DNA of 9,161 nt, taken from positions 1 to 9,161 of the forward strand of contig CAKRAT010000075.1 in assembly GCA_934295165.1 (NCBI GenBank), in the 5' to 3' direction. Each line of letters opens with the position of its first letter. Positions within the stretch are counted from its first letter, which is position 1. The translations under genes were made by a program, and so were the position numbers. A model generated the notes under the pieces. That model was not told where the DNA came from. It made no database searches and saw only the letters and a list, made by a program, of their open reading frames with translations. Positions 1 through 5,221 of the stretch are shown piece after piece. Source of the stretch: an uncultured Dorea sp. Lineage in GTDB: Bacteria; Bacillota; Clostridia; Lachnospirales; Lachnospiraceae.

Positions 1-1643
1 GACATGTCATTAAGCGCATTCTTTGCCTCTTCAAATGAAGGGTCTTGCTCAAGAATTTCTATGTAGAGTTCTTTAGCCTTATCTTTATTATTAGTTTCGT
101 AAAGCAATGCCAAATGGTACTTTGCTTCTATTAAATCAGGGGCGTACAATAACGCTTGTTTAAATGCATTTTCTGCTTTTTTAATGTCGTGTTGTGATGC
201 GTACATCAAACCAACTTTTAAAAGAGCAGTTGCATTTTTATTATCAAAATTAAGTAAATCTGTTAGGGCTTTCTTTTCTTCAAAAAAATTGCCTAGCTGG
301 TGATGAGCTTCTGAAAGCAATAATAAATATTTTGCTTTAAATTGGTTTTGCTTATCGTATTCTAATGCGGTTTTTAGTGATTCAATGCAACTAGAATAAT
401 TCTTTGTGTTGTAATGATTCAGTGCTATGTTGTAATAAATTTCTGAGTTTAATGTGTTGTATTTGGTGGCACTTTCAAGATAGTCGAAAGATTCATCGTA
501 TTTACCTTTCTCTGCCATATCTTTTGCCCAAGCAATGTATAATTCACATAACAAAAGGTTAACAGTTTTAGCTTCTCTTTGTGTCGCTTTGTCAAGTAAC
601 AACATGTATCTTTCAAGTGCTTTTTCATACTCTTTTGTCTGGATATAAGCGTCAGCAAGCTCTAATGTTACATCAAAGCCATTTTGTGACAACATCGCCA
701 AATCTTCAAGTATTGTAATACCTTCCTTGAGATGTTTTAGTCTAATATTAAAGCTTGCTATATCATTTCTAACTTTAAATTTGTCAGAACCTTGAACGTT
801 TAATAATTTTTCAGAGTATTCAATTGCGTTATCATACTCTTCTGTTTCTACGCTTATTGAAACTAATGTTGTATAAATCCACAATAAAGTTTTTGCGTCC
901 GTAACAAAAGTTAGCATTGTTAAAAGGGTTTCTTTTGCCACCGGATAATTTTTTATCTTAATATAGAGTTCTACTAACTTTTTGTTTGTAGGTATGTCTG
1001 TAGGATAAATTCCCAATCTCGTTTTGTAAGCTTCAAAAGCCGCAGGATAGTCATGAATTTCTTCGTTTAATTCTGCAAGAATTGATTGAACATCTGCAAC
1101 ATCTTCATCTAGTTCTAATAAATCTGATAACGCTTCGTATGCTCCTATTGCAGAAAAAGGTTGTTCAGCTTCCCTATATAACTCCGCAAGAGTTTTAACA
1201 ATTTTTTTGTCGTTTTTTTTGTTATCAAAAAGAAACTCGTATTCCTTAATAGCTTTTTGAATTAATTGTTTTTTGATGTAACAATCAGCTAAAACCTGTC
1301 TTGTGTCAATATTATTAGGTCTTTTTTTGAGAATGATTGAACACTGTTTCATTGCGTGATTATATTTTTTATCTTCGTAATATGCTTTTGCCAGATAAAT
1401 TCTAACATCAATGTGTCCAGGAACTCTGTCCAAATATTTTGTTGCTAAAAGCTGAACAAGCTTGTATTCCTTTTTGTCGAAGAGAACTTCAACTTGTTCA
1501 AGTATGTTTTTCGTGGAAAGTTGTAAATCGTCACCTTTTGGTGAGTTGTTGCCTTGATAAAGAATTATTGAATACAAAATGTAAATTGCAGCAACGGCTA
1601 CAATAAATGCAACTACGATTATAATTAAATTTGAATCAGTCAT
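1..1643 (-). CDS. Membrane-anchored TPR-repeat protein (C-terminus beyond left edge)
   Basis: The minus-strand frame is open from ATG at 1643 to the window edge (547 codons, no stop). Residues about 5-29 form one hydrophobic helix (start MTDSNLIIIVVAFIVAVAAI) with no clear signal-peptidase site, so this is probably an inner-membrane anchor. The rest is a helical solenoid of degenerate tetratricopeptide repeats, with recurring units such as ADAYIQTKEYEKALERY (around 330-350), YYNIALNHYNTKNYSSCIESL (around 400-420) and KYHLALLYETNNKDKAKELY (around 510-530). TPR solenoids act as protein-protein scaffolds; the partner cannot be read from the sequence. A purine-rich ribosome site (AAGAGAG) lies just upstream of the start and a TATAAT box lies further up. 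The gene is divergent from the exported-protein gene at 1745. A role with the nearby secretion machine is possible but rests only on proximity. Confidence 0.88.
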   Translation of the reverse strand, partial: MTDSNLIIIVVAFIVAVAAIYILYSIILYQGNNSPKGDDLQLSTKNILEQVEVLFDKKEYKLVQLLATKYLDRVPGHIDVRIYLAKAYYEDKKYNHAMKQCSIILKKRPNNIDTRQVLADCYIKKQLIQKAIKEYEFLFDNKKNDKKIVKTLAELYREAEQPFSAIGAYEALSDLLELDEDVADVQSILAELNEEIHDYPAAFEAYKTRLGIYPTDIPTNKKLVELYIKIKNYPVAKETLLTMLTFVTDAKTLLWIYTTLVSISVETEEYDNAIEYSEKLLNVQGSDKFKVRNDIASFNIRLKHLKEGITILEDLAMLSQNGFDVTLELADAYIQTKEYEKALERYMLLLDKATQREAKTVNLLLCELYIAWAKDMAEKGKYDESFDYLESATKYNTLNSEIYYNIALNHYNTKNYSSCIESLKTALEYDKQNQFKAKYLLLLSEAHHQLGNFFEEKKALTDLLNFDNKNATALLKVGLMYASQHDIKKAENAFKQALLYAPDLIEAKYHLALLYETNNKDKAKELYIEILEQDPSFEEAKNALNDM

Positions 1644-1672
1644 TCTTCTCTCTTCTTTGAAATTCTAATACT

Positions 1673-1701
1673 ATTATACATGATAGTTAAGAAAAGTAAA
1701 A
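1673..1701 (-). promoter_or_regulatory. Candidate sigma-70 promoter for the TPR gene
   Basis: On the minus strand, a perfect TATAAT (plus-strand ATTATA at 1673-1678) lies 30 nt upstream of the ATG, with a weak -35 TTTTAC (1696-1701) at a 17-nt spacer. Transcription would start near 1666, giving a leader of about 22 nt that contains the purine-rich ribosome site. The -10 match is strong and the -35 match is poor. Confidence 0.5.
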
Positions 1702-1744
1702 GTTTTTGTTTACTTTTAAGCACTTTTTGATAAATAATATAAGT

Positions 1745-2335
1745 ATGAAGAAAGCTTTTTTAATAACATTATTGTTACTCTCTTTTGTATCTGTAAATGT
1801 TTTTGCAGAAGGTTGGGACGATTTTTCGAATTTAGATAATGCTTGGGACGGACAAAAGACAATCACTAATAAGGAATTTGAAGAAGCGATAAATACTCTT
1901 GAAGGAAAGCAAAAGCAAAAAGAAAAAAAACAGCAAAAAAGAAAGGCAAGAAAAATTAGTGGTGGCGGGACAAGTTTACATTCAGAACTTGCTCCGGAAA
2001 ACGAAATTCAAGGGTTGACCCCTTTGAAAAATAAAAATTCCGACGGTTTGTTGCTTAATGTTCCTGTAAATCTTATTATTGACGAAGTTCCGCTAGATAA
2101 AGGGTATTATAAAATTCTTGCAGAGCGTGATAAAAATAATGATATTTATTTGTCCTTTTATCAATCACAATTCTTTAAAGGAAAAGTTCGTGCTTGTGAA
2201 ACCAATGATGACTATGATAGTGAAGATTTAGATTTTGTGAAACTTATTCCTTATAATAAAAATTTTGTAAAAATTATTTTTGGTTCGCTTGATTTCAATG
2301 CATATGCTTATATTAGATACGGTGAAGATAATTAG
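1745..2335 (+). CDS. Small exported protein of unknown function
   Basis: This 196-residue protein has a classic Sec signal peptide: MKK, a Leu-rich core, then VFA|EG, with likely cleavage after residue 21. The mature part begins with an acidic, Trp-containing segment (EGWDDFSNLDNAWDG), followed by a short helix, a very basic Lys/Gln run at about 55-70, a Gly-rich turn (SGGG), and a probable beta-rich C-terminal domain at about 95-196 with one Cys (151). I recognise no family. The ATG at 1745 is chosen because the signal peptide begins there; a TTG at 1706 would add 13 residues before the Lys pair. There is no clear Shine-Dalgarno sequence upstream of 1745, which is unusual beside the strong sites at 3331 and 7267. 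It ends in TAG, with an in-frame TAA three codons later. It is probably periplasmic or surface-located; any link to the secretion operon is only positional. Confidence 0.8.
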   Translation: MKKAFLITLLLLSFVSVNVFAEGWDDFSNLDNAWDGQKTITNKEFEEAINTLEGKQKQKEKKQQKRKARKISGGGTSLHSELAPENEIQGLTPLKNKNSDGLLLNVPVNLIIDEVPLDKGYYKILAERDKNNDIYLSFYQSQFFKGKVRACETNDDYDSEDLDFVKLIPYNKNFVKIIFGSLDFNAYAYIRYGEDN

Positions 2336-2350
2336 CTGAATTAATCTAAT

Positions 2351-2450
2351 ACCCACCCGCATTCGTAACTTTCGCAAGGCTCAAGAACGACTGCGACCTC
2401 CCTAATGAGGGCAGTTTAGAGATATGTAGGGTGCCGTTGTTTGACGCACC
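2351..2450. repeat. GC-rich, hairpin-dense intergenic element (MITE-like or structured RNA)
   Basis: This 100-bp block has 53 G/C bases by hand count, while the flanking gap is strongly AT-rich, and it has no plausible coding frame. It contains three dyads. CGCATTCGT (2358-2366) pairs with ACGACTGCG (2387-2395) with one mismatch, enclosing a small CTT-TCGC-AAG hairpin. CTGC+CCTC (2391-2394, 2397-2400) pairs with GAGG+GCAG (2407-2414) around a CCTAAT loop. A GTAG-led hairpin ends the block. The first two share bases 2391-2395 and so are mutually exclusive. This composition and density suggest a short non-autonomous mobile repeat or a folded RNA. I cannot match it to a named riboswitch or small RNA, and its copy number cannot be seen from one window. 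Confidence 0.5.
2426..2450 (+). repeat. REP-like unit: GTAG plus imperfect hairpin
   Basis: GTAG (2426-2429) is followed directly by the stem GGTGC-(C)-GT / AC-GCACC (2430-2437 with 2444-2450; C2435 bulged) around the loop TGTTTG. A GTAG tetranucleotide followed by a palindrome with a bulge is the architecture of REP sequences mobilised by RAYT/TnpA-REP (IS200/IS605-related Y1) transposases. No such transposase is in this window. The hairpin is followed six bases later by a run of six T (2457-2462), so it could also weakly terminate transcription from the gene at 1745. Confidence 0.45.
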
Positions 2451-2606
2451 AATAACTTTTTTGTATAGCCTAAAACCTTCTACAATGCTTAATAAATATT
2501 AAGTAATTGCAATATTAAGAAAATATGATATGATTAAATTAGGTTAGTATGCGAGGGAATTTTATAATATAGTATTGCATTTGACTGGAATAGTATAAAT
2601 ATAGGA

Positions 2607-2634
2607 TTGAAAATGTTATTCGCTTTGGTATAGT
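2607..2634 (+). promoter_or_regulatory. Probable main promoter of the secretion operon (extended -10)
   Basis: The -35 is TTGAAA (2607-2612, five of six consensus bases), the spacer is 16 nt, and the -10 is TATAGT (2629-2634, five of six) preceded by TGG, giving the extended -10 form TGnTATAGT. The predicted start is near 2641, leaving a leader of about 36 nt before the ATG at 2677. This is the best sigma-70-type match in the gap, but it is read by eye. Confidence 0.6.
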
Positions 2635-2642
2635 TTAAACTA
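2631..2642. promoter_or_regulatory. 12-bp perfect palindrome over the -10 / start site
   Basis: TAGTTTAAACTA is self-complementary and covers the second half of the -10 box through the predicted transcription start. A dimeric repressor bound here would block the promoter, so it is a candidate operator. AT-rich DNA produces short palindromes by chance, so position is the main argument. Confidence 0.3.
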
Positions 2643-2676
2643 GAGAGCAATTTAATAGTTAGAAGTAATAATAAAT

Positions 2677-3348
2677 ATGCAAAAGTATTTAAGAAGAAAA
2701 GAACAAAATAGAAAAGATTTGACAATGCTTAGTGCGGACGAACTTATTTCAGCGACATTTAGACGTTGTAATAAGGCTCAAAGGAAGGTTGTTTTATCTG
2801 TATTAGCATTAAGCTTAGCATTGCCGGTTTTGCTAGGTGTTTTCGTAATTAAAAGTATCCATTCAAATTCAAGTATGGAAGATATGGATATGATTTCGTT
2901 GGCGTCTGCGCCTTCTACTGCAACTGCTGCAAGAAAGAATATGATTTCAATTCCAACAGGAACTGTTAAGGCAAATCCATTTTTACCATACAGAGAAATT
3001 GGCAAAAATTCAGTGAGTGATGTCCCTACTTACGATTTGGTGGCACCTCCTGAAGTAGTTAACGAAAATTCTGATGCTGCAAGGGTTATGGATACAATTG
3101 TATCTGGTATTTTGTATGATAAATATAGCCCGTCTGCAATATTGAATATTGAAGGAAATGATTATTTAGTTAAAAAAGGTGATGTTGTAAATAACTATAA
3201 GGTTATTAACATCACGCAGAATGGTGTTACGGTAAAATTAGGCAGTAATACTTATAATGCAGGTATAGGTGAAATTTTAACTGAAGGGTCTGTAAACTAT
3301 AATAACGTTTCAAATTTAAGTAAAAAATTCGGAGGGGAAAGACGATGA
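2677..3348 (+). CDS. GspC/PilP-like inner-membrane connector of the secretin machine
   Basis: This 223-residue bitopic protein has a basic cytoplasmic N-terminus, one transmembrane helix at about 37-59 and a periplasmic remainder. A low-complexity Ser/Ala/Thr linker (about 62-95) leads to NPFLPYRE (100-107), recalling the DPF-type motif of PilP-like proteins. A compact beta domain follows at about 138-200: SGILYDKYSPSAILNIEG, then YLVKKGDVVNNYKVINI and GVTVKLGS. That pattern fits the GspC/PilP homology region, which binds the secretin N0 domain and links it to the inner-membrane assembly. It is membrane-anchored by a helix like GspC and not a lipoprotein like typical PilP. The immediate secretin neighbour supports the call. 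The ATG at 2677 has AGAAG 11 nt upstream; an in-frame ATG at 2725 lacks a better site. The stop overlaps the secretin start in ATGA. It is the first gene of the operon. Confidence 0.72.
   Translation: MQKYLRRKEQNRKDLTMLSADELISATFRRCNKAQRKVVLSVLALSLALPVLLGVFVIKSIHSNSSMEDMDMISLASAPSTATAARKNMISIPTGTVKANPFLPYREIGKNSVSDVPTYDLVAPPEVVNENSDAARVMDTIVSGILYDKYSPSAILNIEGNDYLVKKGDVVNNYKVINITQNGVTVKLGSNTYNAGIGEILTEGSVNYNNVSNLSKKFGGERR
3331..3337 (+). promoter_or_regulatory. Strong Shine-Dalgarno of the secretin gene
   Basis: GGAGGGG lies 7 nt before the ATG at 3345, inside the last codons of the connector gene. It is the strongest ribosome site in the operon and fixes the secretin start. Strong initiation would suit a subunit needed in 12-15 copies per channel, which is an inference from secretins in general. 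Confidence 0.85.
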
Positions 3349-5216
3349 GATATAATCATATACAAAGACTTCTGTCAGCGGCGTTATTATTAGCGTTCAC
3401 TGCACCTTCAGGTCTAGCGGTGTCAACATACGCATCAACACCAAACGTAACTTCAACAACATTGAGTGGTGATGTAAGATTAACGAATAGAAATGATAAA
3501 ATTACATTGAGCTTGCGTGATTCTGATGTTAAGCAGGTTTTGAGAATGTTTGCTGATAAAGCTGGTATGAACATTGTTTTTCACTCATCAGTAGATGGAA
3601 AAGTAACATTAGACTTGGTTAACATGCCAATTAACGATGCTTTCAAGTTGATATTACAAGTTTCTGGTTTGAATTATTATACTCAAAACAACACTATGAT
3701 TGTTATGTCGAAGGATAATGCTGATAACGCAAACTTCTCTAAACAAGAAATGATGGTTTTCCCTGTAAAATATGTGAGCGCAGATAAGATTGCTGCCTTT
3801 TTAAACAGAAATGTTTTTGGAATGAAAAGAGCAGGGCTTTCAAGTGTCGATGCAGCTACAGTTAATTCTGCTACAAATGAGATTATAGTTTTTGGTATGA
3901 AATCAGATGCTCCTATTGTCCAAAAGGTTATTGATCAATTAGATAGAGAACCTTTATCAAAGACTTTTGCGGTTAATCACACAACTCCGGCTGAAATGGC
4001 AGACATGATTTGTAATATGTTATTACCTGCTCGTGGAGCACAGAATGGAGATAGTAGCCAAGGTGGTGGCGGTTTCTCTGCTCCAACACCTGGAACGGGA
4101 ACTTCAAACGGAGCTGTAACAGGTGGTGCTGCGGGTGTTATTACCGGTGCTGCAGCTGATTCTGGAGGTAGCAGCGGTGGTGAATTAAAACTTGGCGAAG
4201 GTGTAGTTGCTTGTACAGTGTCAAGTACTGGTTCGTCATCATCATCAGCTCCTTTTGATTTACAAAATTTAGCAATATCATATTATCCTCAAAGAGGTAC
4301 GGTAATGATGATGGGCGGTTCTGAAGCTCAAATGAAGATGATTGAAAACTTCATCAAAACAAATGACGTTAAGCAGCCACAAGCATACTTAGAAGTTTCA
4401 ATTGTAGAATTGAACGAATCTGGTTCAAAAAATTTAACTAATACTTGGAGTATTGATACTCCAACTTGGGGTGTTAAGTTCTCAGGTAATACTACTACTG
4501 CTGGAAGAACTGCAACTCCGGGGACAAGAGAATATATGAAACTTCAAAAAGTATCTGCAGATGGCAAGAGTTTAGATGACTACTATGTGCCAAAAGAATT
4601 GTGGTATAGTGGTGCTCCTTATATTTCTTGGCAAATGAACTACTTAATTGAGAATAAAAAAGCTAGAGTTTTAGCAAATCCTAAACTTTTGATTACAAAC
4701 GGTCAAGAATCAATTATCGATTTGACTCAAGACTATGTAGAAAAAGTAACTTCTGAGTTCTTATCATCTACTTCAACTGGTGGTAGCGGAACAGGTACTG
4801 TTCAAAGAACATACACAATTGGTTCTGACCAAGGTATTAAGGTGTCTTTAACCCCATTTATTTCACCAGAGGGTTATGTAACTTTGAATATAAAACCAGA
4901 TTATTCAACAGTTGCTGGTCAAGTAATGGCTAAGGGTAATACTGGACAGGACGAACTTCAAGCTACACTTTTAAGCCGTAGAAATCTTGATTTAAAAAAT
5001 ATAAGAATTAAAGATGGTGAAACACTTGCAATTGGTGGTTTGATTCAAGAACAAGAGCAAAAGACTGTTCAAAAAATTCCTGTTTTAGGTGATTTGCCAA
5101 TCATTGGTAGCGCATTTAGATCAACAAACTCTTCTAAAACTAAAATGGAAGTAGTTATTATGATTACACCAAAGATTATTAATGACGGAGAAGGCACCGT
5201 TGCAGATAGCTTATAG
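3345..5216 (+). CDS. Secretin, outer-membrane channel (GspD/PilQ family)
   Basis: This 623-residue protein has a signal peptide at residues 1 to about 30. An N0/STN-type domain follows at about 50-122 (ITLSLRDSDVKQVLRMFADK, GLNYYTQNNTMIVMS) and an N1-type secretin_N domain at about 135-203 (VFPVKYVSADKIAAFLNR, SATNEIIVFG, VQKVIDQLDRE). A further N-domain starts at about 205 but is interrupted by a long Gly/Ser/Ala-rich segment (about 230-302) and resumes at DLQNLAISYYPQRGTVMMMG. The C-terminal beta-barrel domain spans about 340-612 and carries ARVLANPKLLITNGQ, QGIKVSLTPFIS and the family signature GETLAIGGL...KIPVLGDLPIIGSAF (558-591). Secretins form the multimeric gated pore for a pilus or secreted substrates. 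No lipobox is visible, so outer-membrane targeting would rely on a pilotin or on the protein itself. It is translationally coupled to the connector gene (4-nt overlap) and stops with TAG 5 nt before the ATPase start. Confidence 0.97.
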   Translation: MRYNHIQRLLSAALLLAFTAPSGLAVSTYASTPNVTSTTLSGDVRLTNRNDKITLSLRDSDVKQVLRMFADKAGMNIVFHSSVDGKVTLDLVNMPINDAFKLILQVSGLNYYTQNNTMIVMSKDNADNANFSKQEMMVFPVKYVSADKIAAFLNRNVFGMKRAGLSSVDAATVNSATNEIIVFGMKSDAPIVQKVIDQLDREPLSKTFAVNHTTPAEMADMICNMLLPARGAQNGDSSQGGGGFSAPTPGTGTSNGAVTGGAAGVITGAAADSGGSSGGELKLGEGVVACTVSSTGSSSSSAPFDLQNLAISYYPQRGTVMMMGGSEAQMKMIENFIKTNDVKQPQAYLEVSIVELNESGSKNLTNTWSIDTPTWGVKFSGNTTTAGRTATPGTREYMKLQKVSADGKSLDDYYVPKELWYSGAPYISWQMNYLIENKKARVLANPKLLITNGQESIIDLTQDYVEKVTSEFLSSTSTGGSGTGTVQRTYTIGSDQGIKVSLTPFISPEGYVTLNIKPDYSTVAGQVMAKGNTGQDELQATLLSRRNLDLKNIRIKDGETLAIGGLIQEQEQKTVQKIPVLGDLPIIGSAFRSTNSSKTKMEVVIMITPKIINDGEGTVADSL

Positions 5217-5221
5217 AGATT

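Larger units (their letters stand above)
2451..2676. other. AT-rich intergenic promoter region upstream of the secretion operon
   Basis: I see no coding frame here that I would trust; the minus-strand frame running through it is a hydrophobic artefact of AT-rich sequence overlapping the next gene. The region holds a perfect inverted repeat CTTAAT-AAAT-ATTAAG (2488-2503), a second copy of its right part AATATTAAG (2511-2519), an isolated TATAAT (2563-2568) with only a poor -35 match, and the better promoter described at 2607-2634. Confidence 0.6.

Noticed and set aside
449..658. Minus-strand frame of 69 codons
   Set aside because: It lies entirely inside the TPR gene in another frame on the same strand, and its composition has no protein-like features.
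1670..1687. ACTAT ... ATAGT dyad over the TPR-gene -10
   Set aside because: The arms are only five bases, in AT-rich DNA; this is too weak to call an operator.
2321..2350. Possible terminator right after the exported-protein gene
   Set aside because: Only a weak, imperfect all-AT stem can be drawn around the stop codon, with no T run.
2340..2462. 6S RNA, SRP RNA, c-di-GMP riboswitch or tRNA in the GC-rich gap element
   Set aside because: Short stretches (for example on the minus strand around 2355-2390) recalled the 3' part of 6S RNA, but there is no complementary closing stem at the expected distance, and none of the riboswitch or SRP core motifs is present.
2534..2725. Minus-strand hydrophobic frame of 63 codons upstream of the connector gene
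   Set aside because: It overlaps the operon promoter and the connector start, its Leu/Phe/Ile/Asn composition is what AT-rich DNA yields by chance, and it has no convincing ribosome site.
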